From positions 4,278,001-4,342,000 of the forward strand of contig NC_035794.1 of the NCBI RefSeq assembly GCF_001653235.2: 64,000 nucleotides of DNA. The letters run 5' to 3'. Numbering within the stretch: the first letter of the stretch is position 1; each line of letters opens with the position of its first letter. The notes under the pieces were generated by a model, which was not told the DNA's origin, did not search any database, and saw only the letters and a program-made list of their open reading frames with translations. This DNA is from Pochonia chlamydosporia 170 (lineage: Eukaryota > Ascomycota > Sordariomycetes > Hypocreales > Clavicipitaceae). Of the stretch, positions 39,779-51,137 are shown in pieces. The translations under genes and the position numbers were made by a program.

Positions 39779-41690
39779 TTACCTAACATTATTATGTACA
39801 TCAACTTCTCTCCTATATCTGGAAACTTCCAGGTTCTGGAGCAGGAGACTCTGAATTGAGGCTGTAGGCCATCCTCTGGTTCGCTCTGTCCATTGAAGAA
39901 CATCCCCAAGACGTTCTAAATCCCCTCGGGCTACAAAACTATCTACAGAAAGAGATATCGCCATACATGCAATGAGTATAGCTGCGGGGCTAGTTGTGTT
40001 GGACAATCCTACACCACACATAGTCCAAACGTGTTGTCGTACCTTGTCTCGAACCCCTTCTTCCGCACGAAAGCATGCTGGGCCAGTTCTTGGAAGCGAC
40101 GGATCATTTATATCCAACAAGATACGGGCGAGTGAGGAATACTGGGCAGCGATAATGCGCTCCTCAGTCTCGTAGCGAATATCTGGAAAATCGCCACCCC
40201 TAGCTTTGTAGAAAAATGGCTGCCCATGATCTCCAGCCGCAATTCGCTTATTCTCATTAAGAAGCTTCTTATGTAACTCCATGGATGACGGCCTGCTAAT
40301 ACCATATGCAAAGGCAATCGTCTCTGCGCAATGAAGTGTGGCTCCGCAAGCAAAAGAATACCTCTCCCCTGGCTGGACGGCTTGGAACTTGTGGAAAAGT
40401 TCAAGGTCCAGTCTAATCTGCCGACTGTCCCGCAACGACATGTATATCTCCTGCCGAAGACAGGCCCAGTATGCAGCTTGACGAAGGCTGGAGTTTATGC
40501 CTAGGTTCTCTTGTAGTCGGATGAGTGTCCTCGCACCCACTAGATGACCCTGTCTGTCGGCGCCTGCGATTGGTACATCTAACTCTTCAAGTAGGCGAAG
40601 TATAACTACAATTATTAACAGAGTTTCATCCAGAACAGACAAGTCATCGTTGATCGCCGGTATTAAGGTTTGAAGACATTTATCATAATGGCTGTCTGCT
40701 ACGGCGGGGTCGAAGTCGTCGATGCGACTAAGATGGCGAGCTGCGAGGGCCAAAACGGCACTAAGAAGCGTGCCACAGGTACGTACACGCTGGGGGACGA
40801 TGGTAGCAAAGTGGCGATCTTTGTCACAAAAGTCAAACTATGTTGCATATCAACGTCTGTATTCACCATTCAGGGCGTACCAAGGGCTAAAGATATGACG
40901 TACAAATAAAGAAACCTCATTAATGTAATGTTGAAGCAGTGTCGCTTCCTGAACATTTTCGAGGGGCCAGTCAGGAGGATCAAGATAAAGACGACCAACG
41001 GAGTGGGATTGCGGGCGGGAGTCGATCGCATACGATGTCTCCGAGGGCGATTTCTCGGGCACCGGGCTGCCTGTGCTTAAATTGCTCTCTGCCTCGCTCT
41101 GTGCGGGCAGGAAACGTATCGTCTCGCAAGCTAATGGGTAACCACCGGAATTACTCGAAGAGTTCCTATGCCCTAGCGTTGGTGGTGGCGGCGCGGCGGA
41201 ATCTGCGTCGGAACTGTGCTTTTGTGTCGACCACGGTGTGCTCCTCGAGGCGCCCTGAGTCGGTTCAAGGGGATACTGGGAAACCTGTTTAGGGGACAGG
41301 CCAACAAACTGGACGTTTCCTGGGGATGGTGAGCAGTGAGCGTTGGCTTGGTGTCAACATCTTGACCAGTTGGACATACCACTTGGTGGCAATGGCATCC
41401 ACTCTTGTGTTGGTGAAAAGCTAGTACCACTGCTTACCCTGGAAGCATTGTAGAATTGTCTCGGCGAATCGCGAATGCAGTTACGATTAGCCTTTATGCA
41501 ACGGCTGCATCTTGGACGTTGCCCGTCACCTGGAGATGTTAGCTTGTTGAGTTCCCTCTTGGACAAGTCGCTCCGACTGTTTGCATTTAGGCTACATTTG
41601 TAATGACGTTGCCGACAGTCTTTACTATTTATCCATTAGAGTCGGAGAGGGGTTTGGGAGCGTAAGGGCTGAATCTCACCAGCTTAACAT
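39779..41690 (-). CDS. Zn2Cys6 transcription factor with an 11-base first coding exon
   Basis: Five exons: 41690-41680, 41624-41578, 41529-41380, 41319-40904 and 40837-39779. They give 560 residues. Only this splicing yields a standard zinc cluster (Cys 4, 7, 14, 27, 30, 37; CX2CX6CX12CX2CX6C). Reading through the 48-bp intron 41530-41577, which is in frame and stop-free, would stretch the loop to 28 residues. The first exon encodes just MLSC, so the finger sits at the extreme N-terminus. A Ser/Pro-rich linker precedes the TF domain (HYINEVSLFFDFCDKDRHF, TIVPQRVRTCGTLLSAVLAL, ending GWPTAS). It may control the adjacent dioxygenase. Confidence 0.82.
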
Positions 41691-42380
41691 GCCAGGACTT
41701 TCTGCTATGATTAGTCGTAGATGTGACAGGAACGATAGAATGGTCGCATGGAGTTTCCAAAGATACTCATTCATAAATCGCGGGGCGAGTTTCCTTTTTT
41801 AATGCCTCGTCGGCTGAATGACGTCCCTACTAACTTTAACGGGATAGCTCCGTTACAAGACTTTACCCAGGGAAGCATCAATTGTGCGGGGGATCCGGGG
41901 ACTGTGGAGATTCGGGAAGCCGTCAATTGATGAAGAGTCTACCAGACATATGATGATCCCGGATGGGACATCACTGTTGTTTCAGGCTCGGTACTCTATG
42001 CCTAGGTAGTCTGAGGCGGTGGTAGATCTTACATTCGTTGTTCTACCTCTCCCTGCTCTTAGCTGTCCGCACTTCATACCTCACAGACAGAAGGTTTAGT
42101 TTTCACGAGGCCTTACCACAAGTTAGGATTGATTGTGGAATCAGTGGCAATCAATCCAGCAGTTGAGACAAACATTACAAAGAATTGTGTTCATTAACCT
42201 ATATCCTAAATGGCAGCTGCAAAGGGCTAGAAATAGCACATAACGACAAGCACATGCCATTTGTCAACCCCCAGTTAGGCAGTGATGAATATGTACGTAT
42301 TAGAGTTCGTCTCGAGTTTGAATCCTGCCAGATCTCTGCCGTAATCGTAACATGGCCACACCATAAAGCTGCACCATGAC
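41691..42380. other. intergenic, no supported gene
   Basis: Promoter side of the regulator and 3' flank of the GH27 relic. No convincing coding sequence. Confidence 0.4.
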
Positions 42381-44014
42381 TCATACTGCCTCACTGCCGG
42401 ATACAGAGCCTATTTTGGCACCCATCATGGCTGTGTCGTTTGTCGCAGGAACTTGCGCGTAAACATTCCTCGGTGAACCTCCCTTGGCCGTCATGTTCAA
42501 CGGATTGGTCGCGTTGCCAGACAAGATACTGCAGGCCGTGATGTTGGACATTCGACTCGCCCATAGGTCATAAATATCCCAAACCCTTCTATCTGTGGCG
42601 CGGTGCCGCTACCCCCATTTTCCCAGAAGATCTCCTCTAGTGTTGCATTCATTTCTCGCTTGCTTGACCCAGCGTTGAGGAAAAGAACCAACTCATCGCC
42701 ACCGGACAACCCACCAGTGAAGTGTTGAATTTCACCCTGGCCAAATTGGTCTGTGTTGTTCACATAGTACCGCCAACGTCGGGTCACTGACGAACCCATG
42801 GAATCTTGCGAAACAGCTAAAACGGCAGTATTTTGAAGAATCGAAAGTGTCTCAGAGCTAACCCTTGACAAAACATTTGTCATGATCATAGGTGACTTCA
42901 TGGCCGCCCATATCGAAAAATGAGCCTTGTACTCTTCATCCGACATTGCTCCATTCCCGACCTCTAGAAAGGCGGTCTTGTCAGCTCAGTTCTCGATCAT
43001 CTGCTAAACACGGCTCGCGTACGTAAAAGGTCCATGTCGTTCCATGCACCGGGGAACGCCTTTGATGGGTAGTAGACTACCTTGTTGACAACATTCATCC
43101 ATAGAACGAAAAAAACCAGGGACTTTGCAATCCAAACCTTCTGTCAACGGGATGTAACCCATACTATCTCTCTGCATTAGCGGAGCGTTCCCTTTTGCTA
43201 GACCAAATGACCTAGCGGTCATTTTCTTCGATACCTTCCTTCTCCACGCAGGGACACTGCGGGCCGTCTCGGTTAAAAGTATCTACTAAATCTCTTGTCA
43301 CACGCCATGAATTGGCAATATTTGGGACAAATAGCCATGGACCATCGACGCCCCAGTTACACATGCTGTATAGTATTGGTCTGTTGGTCTTATTTAAAGC
43401 CTTGCTCATCGCGTAGTATCGGTCAAACGAGAGCTTCTGGGAGCCCTCTTGGCTGTCGTTGAAGCAGTTATCATACTTGACATAGTCGACCTTTTTCATC
43501 GGAAATTTAGTGACCCTCGGAAGCGGCCGTCCATTGACGCACTGTTCGCATTCAAACTTACCCCCATTCCGCCCAAACTGCAGCGTCCTTTTCCTCGAAC
43601 CCTAGCCAGCCAGCATACCGCGCGCAGGTTGGTGTACCAGCGCTCGAATAAATACCAACTTTCATGCCGAGCTTATGAATCTCATCTGCAAGACCCTTGA
43701 TGCCGTCCGGAAATTTGGTCATGTTGGGTTGCAAGTATCCCGTCGAGCTCCGCCCGTCTGACCAGCAGTCGTCCAGAATGTACTCATAGCCGACGTCCCG
43801 GAAGTCATATTGAACCACTTTCTATAATGACGCTGGAGTTGAGATCGCAACCGAATGAACTTCATGTATTCTTCATGAGTTAGCCATCGTCATATCCTAC
43901 TTACATTTACGGAATGAGCAAACTCACCCAGCCCATCTGAGGTGTAAGGGCAAGTCCGTTATCTAATGCTAACACACACAACTCAAATAATGCAACAACT
44001 GCCGCAGCCAACAT
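42381..44014 (-). pseudogene. GH27 alpha-galactosidase pseudogene
   Basis: The gene begins with a signal peptide and LDNGLALTPQMGW, and continues through YILDDCWSDGR, VDYVKYDNC (nucleophile Asp), SMCNWGVDGPW, GAWNDMD (acid/base Asp) and VGNGAMSDEEYKAHFSIWA, ending in DIYDLWASRMSNITA. All are GH27 landmarks in order, but no splicing gives one open frame. Lesions: TGA at 43862-43864 where NTW is expected; a frame change near 43810; a splice join that fails by one base at the G5 run 43561-43565; one extra base in a T7 run (43109-43115); and a frame change near 42580-42590. Normal introns survive between them (for example 43173-43230 and 42960-43020, approximate). Several homopolymer lesions could be sequencing errors, but the nonsense codon and the first frameshift are not homopolymer events. 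Confidence 0.8.
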
Positions 44015-44714
44015 GGTACTGCTAAAATGTACGGTTCTAAACATTTTCTTTCTTGTTGAGAAAAAACAAATTGTGCCTCGATTCAAGTACGGTGAGGATG
44101 CAATGCGGGACGTGGGGTGGCAAATAACCCTTAAAAGTTATAACAGTGTAAGCGCCACGGAACCAAGACATAGTTTGCAAAGCATTAGATGCAGCAAACT
44201 CCTCGCACGGTAACTACCAATCCATCAACTCGCGACTAGCTGCGGATTGTCGAAATATCCTAGCCAGCTTGGTCTCCTGTCAACTGCAGTCTCTCTGGGG
44301 GTTGTGCATTTTCTATCACACATATTGACCCCCCCTGTTTCTTTTATCCAGAAACGGAAACTCACTACGACTGTCGCCAATTTGATGCCCAGACGACGAA
44401 AAAGTTCACAGTAACTGCCCAAAGATCAGTGTCCACTACAGTATTGCCTAACCAAGGGTACCTCAGAAACGCAGCCGAATAAATCGCGAAATCCGGGCAA
44501 GTGTTATTGTTTCACCAAAAAACTATTTTAGGGCAGTCATTCCCAGGGACTCACCTCCGTGATGGTTTTCGTTCATGAGCCGCCTAGCCGGAAAGAATGC
44601 AGTTAATCTCGCACATGCTCAGCAGCACAAGGTTGTCTCATCCTGAATAACTAACCCTTATTGATAAGATTATATCTTTACGGGCTCCTGCGGCATTGGT
44701 ATCGTTATAACACA
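44015..44714. other. divergent promoter region between GH27 relic and sugar porter
   Basis: About 0.7 kb with a short C-rich tract near 44330. No supported gene. Confidence 0.4.
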
Positions 44715-46583
44715 ATGTACTCAATTGGCAACATATACGCAATTGCTGCGGTAGCAATCGTTGGCGGTGGTTTGTTTGGTTTCGACATCTCGTCCATGTC
44801 GGCCATGTAAGTCCATCTCTGATGCTTGTTAGTTATTGTGGTATGTTGAAAGTCGGACTAAGGAAGGCGCATTTACAGCATCTCGACACAACAATACCTT
44901 TGTTACTTCAACCAGAAGCCTGAAACATATGAGCCAACCAAAGATGTACAGGAATGTGCTGGACCGTCGTCTTCTGTTCAAGGAGGCATCACAGCCTCCA
45001 TGGCTGGAGGGTCCTTCTTGGGCGCCATAGTATCTGCGATTTTGTCAGATAGGTGTGGTCGAAAAAGTTCAATTCAGATTGGTTCTGTAATCTGGTACGG
45101 CATCCGTCCTTAAACTCGATGAGATTCGAACAAGCACTAAGTCATTTCTAGGTGTATTGGTTCAGTTCTGGTCTGCGCCTCCCAAAACATTGGCATGCTC
45201 ATTCTCGGCCGTTTTATTAACGGCATTTCTGTTGGAATATGTTCAGCGCAAGTACCTGTCTATATTACCGAAATTGCACCACCGACAAAACGAGGTCTTC
45301 TTGTTGGTGCTCAACAGTGGGCTATAACTTGGGGGATATTAATCATGTACTACGTTTCGTATGGCTGCTCATTTATTGGCGCTACATCTCATCCGCCCTC
45401 ACCAACTGCATTCAGAGTCCCCTGGGGCTTACAAATGATCCCTGCCATATTTCTATTCTTTGCACTCTTCCTTCTTCCCGAGTCGCCTCGCTGGCTTGCG
45501 AAGAAAGATCGTTGGGAAGAAGCCGAGGCCACAATAGCCCTTGTCCACGCCAAATGTAACCGCCAACATCCGTTTGTTGTCGCTGAGATACAAGAGATCA
45601 AAGATTTTTGTCAGTTTGAGAGAGAGAATGCCAATATCTCCTGGCTTGAGCTCTTCAAACCAAACATGATTTGGCGAACTCACATCGCAGTATTCACTCA
45701 ATTCTGGTCTCAACTTACGGGCATGAATGTCATCATGTACTATGTCACCTACGTCTTTGCTATGGTATTCAATGACTTCCCACAGGCTCCCTATAGTAAG
45801 TCGAACTGACAAATCCTTCAGGCCGGATTTTCTGGAAACAGTGGTTTGGTTGCGTCGTCAATCAACTACGTCATTAATGTCTTCATGACAATTCCTGCTC
45901 TCCTATTAATTGACAGAATTGGACGTCGGCCAGCATTAATAGGCGGAGCCATATCTTTAATGATCTGGTGGTTTGCAACAGCTGGCATCCTTGCTACATA
46001 TGGCCATCCGGCACCACCAGGAGGGCTAAACCACGTATCAGCTCAGTCCTGGGTAATTGCTGGACCGGCATCAAAGGCTGTCATCGCTGCTTCATACCTT
46101 ATAGTTGCATCTTTTGCACCAACTTGGGGCCCAGTCTCTTGGACATATCCCCCAGAGCTATTTCCGCTGCGACTTAGAGCAAAGGGAGTATCCCTCTCAA
46201 CTGCTGCTTGTTGGGCAATGAACTTTGCACTTGGATATTTTACACCGCCTGCGTTCACTAACATTGCCTGGAAAACATATCTCGGTAAGTCAAGTTGGGG
46301 TTTGCTATCTTGGGTCGGACAAACTTGGTCTACCGCTGTGCCTAACAAAATTTAACTAGTTTTCGGGGTTTTCTGCACTGCCATGGCTATTCACGCATTC
46401 GTTTGTTTTCCGGAAACTGCTGGCAAGCCCCTGGAGGAGATTGAGGAGATATTCTCTTTTAATACCCGTGCTTGGAAGACTCGTGCAGAATTTGCCTCTG
46501 GCCGGCGAATGGAGAAAGGTGGACTTAATGGTGAGAAGCATACCCAGGTCGGTACTGTGGAGAAGCGTGAAGGCGCCAGCTAG
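44715..46583 (+). CDS. MFS sugar porter, high-affinity hexose type
   Basis: Five exons (44715-44806, 44879-45094, 45152-45764, 45822-46284, 46360-46583) give 535 residues. Sugar-porter signatures are complete: VGGGLFGFDISSMSAM in helix 1, SDRCGRKSS, LPESPRWLAKK, TQFWSQLTGMNVIMYYVTY in helix 7, IDRIGRRPALIGG, YPPELFPLRLRAKGVS and PETAGKPLEEIEEIF. The N-terminal start IGNIYAIAAVAIVGGG matches fungal high-affinity glucose/hexose porters. The gene appears intact although its neighbours on both sides are broken. Divergent from a dead alpha-galactosidase; the pair may once have handled galactosides such as raffinose. That is inference. Confidence 0.92.
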
Positions 46584-47150
46584 GCAGATGACTAAAACCT
46601 TGACCTGCATACTGTAGGGCTTTATTAACCTGGGTTGACTGCTTTTATTACCATGTATATGCATGATGCGTGGTTGTTTTTGTCCCATCGTCAGCGGCAT
46701 TCATTTCTGCAGACATAGCTAGAAAATTTAAACTAGTAAGCTCTGGTAGCTTGCTCTCCGGCGGATGGCACATGTTCAATGAACTAAATGTCAATGTTGG
46801 TGCTTTTCAGCCGTACGTTAAACGGACCGACGCTGAGATGTTAATTCATGTTGTTAACGCCAATTTTTGGTGGGACTAGGACAGACGGCTAACTGCACGA
46901 AATCGGCCCAAGCCTGAAATTTTGCTATTTTACAGTTCAGACCAAATGAACAAATACAAACAGACAAAAATTGCTTTCTCCCAATAGTAAAACGGAGCGT
47001 CCCGTGGGAACTCAAATTGGTTGACAAGGCTGAAGGTGCAGCTTGTATGCCCTCTTGGTTGTCGTGTTGTCCGAAGTCCGGAGGCTTTTGGTTAGCTAAA
47101 TTAGCCTACGGTCCCAAGACTCTAGGAACCGTCACTAACTTCATGTTCCT
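46584..47150. other. intergenic, no supported gene
   Basis: About 0.57 kb of 3' flank of the porter; no coding, RNA or repeat feature supported. Confidence 0.4.
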
Positions 47151-48236
47151 ATGGAGCAAAAAGAAGCAAACTTTGCCTTGGATATTTATCAGTGTCAACA
47201 GGACAGTAATAACATGGAGGGTACTGAGCGTGTCTGCGGCACCATGCATCACGGAGACGTCGATCAAGGAAACGCGACAAAGAGCGGAACCGAAACCTTA
47301 GCATGCGTTGCTTGTCGCTCTCGGAAACTGAGATGCGACAGGACCGCTGTGCTCCCGATGTCGTAATAGCGACACAGACTGTGTTTACCCTGAATCTAGG
47401 CGTAAGCCAGCTGTCAAGAGGGAGAGCACACACCGTCTGGAAGAGCGACTCGGTAAGTGCCCTGTGCTGCCTCACATTCGACAAGAGAGTGTATCTTACA
47501 TAGATGAAAAGCTCAAGTCAAACGCCGTCTGCAAGCCACAAATAGAGCAACTACCGAATGCAACCTGAGTGCCAGCAGGCCGCGGCAGCAGGCGAATCTC
47601 GCAGTACACAGTGGTCATGTTGAAAACCACAAGCCTAGTATGAGCGTTAATCCTTGAGGCGTTCAGGATGATGCAGCGGCCTTGAGCCTGCAAGACGACA
47701 AACCACCATCCAATAGTCAACACATTGGCCTTGGTTTCAATGAAACACTCCCACCACAGGAAGTCAGGAACGAGCTGTATGTCTCATTCTTGTGGCACCT
47801 AGTCCGGGATCAAAGTCGATCTAACCCGGTACAGAAACGAGAAATTCTTCGCAAATCAGTATCACGCCATACCAATGATTCATTCAGGGCGATTCTATCA
47901 CTCATTATATGCCGGACCTTTTCGGAGTCCACCAATAAGCTTACAAAACGCTATTTGGGCCATGCCTGCCAATGGTGACGCTAAATACGACCAGTATGCA
48001 GAGATATTATACAAACGCGCCTGCAACTATGTCGAAGCAATGATATGAAGGTAGTGAACGTGGCTATTGATATTTTATTGGGGAAAACGTATGAGTGCCC
48101 TAGCTGGGGATTTAGTATTACGGAGTCTCAGCCTCAGCTCCGATTTACGATAACAGGAACCAAATGGATCAAACCACTTAAGCTCTGTCTGACACGGCGA
48201 GTTCCCGCCAAAGAAGCCTTCAGTCTTTAGCAAGCC
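47151..48236 (+). pseudogene. Zn2Cys6 transcription factor pseudogene
   Basis: A start at 47151 leads to TLACVACRSRKLRCDRTA, the first half of a zinc cluster. The second half (CSRCRNSDTDCVYPESRRK) follows at once but in another frame, switching near 47349. A plausible intron (GTAAGT at about 47455 to TACATAG) and later fragments such as LPPQEVRNELYVSFLWHL and YAEILYKRACNYVEAMI resemble the middle of fungal TFs. They are interrupted by stops and frame changes. The 3' boundary is approximate. Confidence 0.65.
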
Positions 48237-49305
48237 AATGGGAGGCAACGAGTAAGACAATTCCAGTAGAAGTAATAACGTTACTCAACATAGTTTGGTC
48301 CTCTATTTACCACCGAGGAATCTCAAATACGTTTTTAAGGTTAGCCGCAAATAAGGTTTTCAATGGTGAGTTGATCAACGGAGGCAACGAGCCAAAAATA
48401 GTGCCCCCTTCGAGCAATGCATCGTTCAAACGTCTGGTGACTGCGTGATTTAAAAGATGACTGAGCACAGGGCTGGTGAATTCGAGCACATAATAAACGA
48501 CATCTACCGTTTGACATGAATCGCCAATACGCCTTCACTACCTGCAGTGCAAAGGGACTTGACACGATTTACAAGTCAATTCTCACGCATGGACACGGAA
48601 TCGCACAAGATCTCCAAATCCCGTCGACGTCCAAGGCAATGCCGCGAAGAACCTGAAACCTTTGAAGGACCAAGTCACTCACATGTGATGCGCACGGTTG
48701 CCTTGAGAAGATATCCCGCATACAAAGGTCAATGTTGATTCATTGTTGTCCGGTTCAGGTACTGGTCCAGGCAATCGTTCTACGGTTCTCAGACAACATT
48801 GAAATAAGCTCTGGGAAAACTGTGTCTGATGTGCATTCAATTTAATGCCTTACTCAACTTGTGCCTCGTCTTGATCAGCTTCACCTTGGAATTGAATACA
48901 TGTACTCTCTGGCCACGCCAATTGATTCCGGGTACGGGCGGAGTATGTAGGGTCAAATATAATAACCACGAACAATAGGATGATCTAAATGTTATGGCAA
49001 CTACACACGCACGCACGCGCGGTGTGCATAGACATAGACATGGAGGGACATGTCTCAAATAGGGGCGCACAGAATACTGTAAGCAACCAGACAACATCTA
49101 CGTTGAGGGAAATCTAAACTAGACCGCAGGCCTCAGAATCTACTCAAGTAGTATCAAATATAAACAAGTCATCACGCCCTCTTCCCTCTAGCACTGCACT
49201 TCCTGTGACCCTCACCCTCAGCCTCATCCTGATCCGCACTTTTGACTCTGGTAACTTGAGCTATCGTCTTTTGTCCTTCCCGACTCTGGTATCTTAGCCC
49301 TCAGG
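48237..49305. other. intergenic or degraded sequence
   Basis: More than 1 kb without a supported gene. It may hold further eroded parts of the upstream TF relic, and an ACGCACGCACGCGCG microsatellite sits near 49010. Confidence 0.4.
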
Positions 49306-51137
49306 ATGAAACTCCCTCTTATTTCTGCCGTTGCCATGGCGGTTCTCATGGTTTCGCCGGCGATGGTGATGGCAACTCGGTGGAATAAGACTCCGGGGGT
49401 CGCGCCTGCGATGCCGCAAAGGACGGTGACTGGCTTTTCATTTATGCCCCCCTGGGTACCGCGGTCCAACACACGGACACCTCGACTGACCCCTACGCCT
49501 CGTCCGACTGGCAAACGTTTTACATTTCTGCCCCCCTGGGTACCAGAACAACCGCGGTCCAACACACGGACACCTCGACCGACCCCTACGCCTCGCTCGA
49601 CTGGCAACCGTTTTACATTTCTGCCCCCCTGGGTAGGACCAGCACCGTGGCCTACAGGGATACGACCGAGTCCTCCGCGTCCTGAGGGTCGGCCGCGCGA
49701 ACTCCTGCGCCCACGTCCTCCCGTGTCGCTGCGTCCGCTGCGCCCACGTCCTCCCGTGTTACTGCCTCCGCTGCGCCCACGTCCTCCCGTGTCGCTGCGT
49801 CCGTTGCTCCCACATCCTCCCGTGTCAGTGCCTCCGCGGCCCACAGGAACACCTGGACCGATTGAATCTTATACGAGGGGAGTTAATCGGAAGAGAATTC
49901 GTAGCACTCCGTCTCCCCTACGTCCTCTGGGTCGGTCGCGCGGGCGCTCTCTAACTTCGCTGCGTCGGCTACGCCTACGTCCCTCCGTCTCGCTGCGTCG
50001 GCTGCGCTTACGCCCTCTCGTGTCGCTGCCTCTACTGCGCCCACGGGCTCCCGTGTCAGTGCCTCCGCGGCCCACAGGAACACCTGGACCGATTGAATCT
50101 TATACGAGGGGAGTTAATCGGAAGAGAATTCGTAGCACTCCGTCTCCCCTACGTCCTCTGGGTCGGTCGCGCGGGCGCTCTCTAACTTCGCTGCGTCGGC
50201 TACGCCTACGTCCCTCCGTCTCGCTGCGTCGGCTGCGCTTACGCCCTCTCGTGTCGCTGCCTCTACTGCGCCCACGGGCTCCCGTGTCAGTGCCTCCGCG
50301 GCCCACGCTCTTCCGTGACGCCGCCTCCACAGCGCCACGGGCTCCCGTGTCAGTGCCTCCACGACGCCACGTCCTCCTGTGTCGGTGCCTTTTCCGCGCC
50401 ACGCCCTCCCGTGACGCTGCCTCCGCGGCGCCCACGTCCTCCCGTGACGATGCTCCGTTGCGCCCACGGGCTCCCGTGTCAGTGCCTCCGCGACGCCCGC
50501 GTCCTCCCGTGTCGGTGCCTTTTCCGCGCCCACGCCCTCCCGTGACGCTGCTCGGCGCCCACGCCTCCCGTGACGCTGCCTCCGGGCGCCCACGTCCTCC
50601 CGTGACGCTGCTCCGGGGCGCCCACGTCCTCTCGTGACGCCGCCTCCGCAGCGCCCACGTCCTCCCGTGTTGGTGCCTCCACGGCGCCCACGCCCTCCTG
50701 TGTCGCTGCCTCCGCCGCTACGGCCTCAGCCGCGTGCGCTTACTCCGCCTCAGCCAGGTCGCAACATACCGACGCCACGTCCGATTGTCCGCCGTACCGG
50801 CCGTAATAAACGTTGGGGCAAATATGGCCGTTTGGGCGGTACTGGCGGCCCGTACGGCCACGGGCGTTTGCCTCCGCCGAATAACCTTCTACCACCACTC
50901 GTTTCTCCTCCGCCTGGTCCGTTTCCGTCACTCCCACGCCCTCCCGTATCGAGTGTACCAGGCCCTCTGCCTCAGCCGCGCCCTCAGACGCTTCCCCGTA
51001 CTCCACCTTCGCCAGGTCCCAATCACATACCGCGTCCTCCTACCCCTCGTGAAGACCCCCCTACTCAAGCTGAGGTATTTAATGACTATGCACTATGCCG
51101 CGGTTGTTCTGCTGTGCTGCACATACTAATTATCTGA
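49306..51137 (+). CDS. secreted Pro/Arg-rich repeat protein, frame-broken
   Basis: It opens with a strong signal peptide (MKLPLISAVAMAVLMVSPAM). The next 90 residues hold three copies of a unit built around FSFMPPWV or FTFLPPWV, with KR or NR before the second and third. Then come many 11-residue repeats of the type RPRPPVSLRPL and two copies of a 77-residue unit. The frame open from 49306 ends at 50637, but the same Pro/Arg-rich theme continues in another frame to 51137. Repeat copies differ by single C residues between 50320 and 50640, so one or more indels (real or from assembly) break the frame. A GTATTT...AACAG intron near 51076-51148 could add a short Cys-containing tail. No family recognised. 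A wall or adhesin-like protein, or a Kex2-processed peptide precursor, are guesses. Confidence 0.45.
49690..49830. repeat. 33-bp minisatellite (RPRPPVSLRPL units)
   Basis: Successive copies of a 33-bp unit containing CCACGTCCTCCCGTGTCGCT follow one another; imperfect copies resume from about 50300 to 50720. The unit length is a multiple of three, so it extends a coding repeat, although later copies have single-base losses. Confidence 0.75.
49817..50306. repeat. perfect 231-bp tandem duplication
   Basis: Copy one spans 49817-50047 and copy two 50048-50278, identical by eye over the whole length, with 28 bp of a third copy to 50306. The unit is 77 codons and keeps frame. Identity implies recent duplication, or an assembly artefact. 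Confidence 0.85.

Noticed and set aside
43490..43562. Rescue of the GH27 gene by a GAG acceptor near 43520
   Set aside because: It would restore frame only by inserting eight residues before VDYVKYDNC that the family lacks, and other lesions would remain.
49224..49844. 206-codon Gly/Arg-rich frame on the minus strand of the repeat gene
   Set aside because: It mirrors the plus-strand minisatellite and starts without a signal peptide; the plus-strand frame with the signal peptide is preferred.
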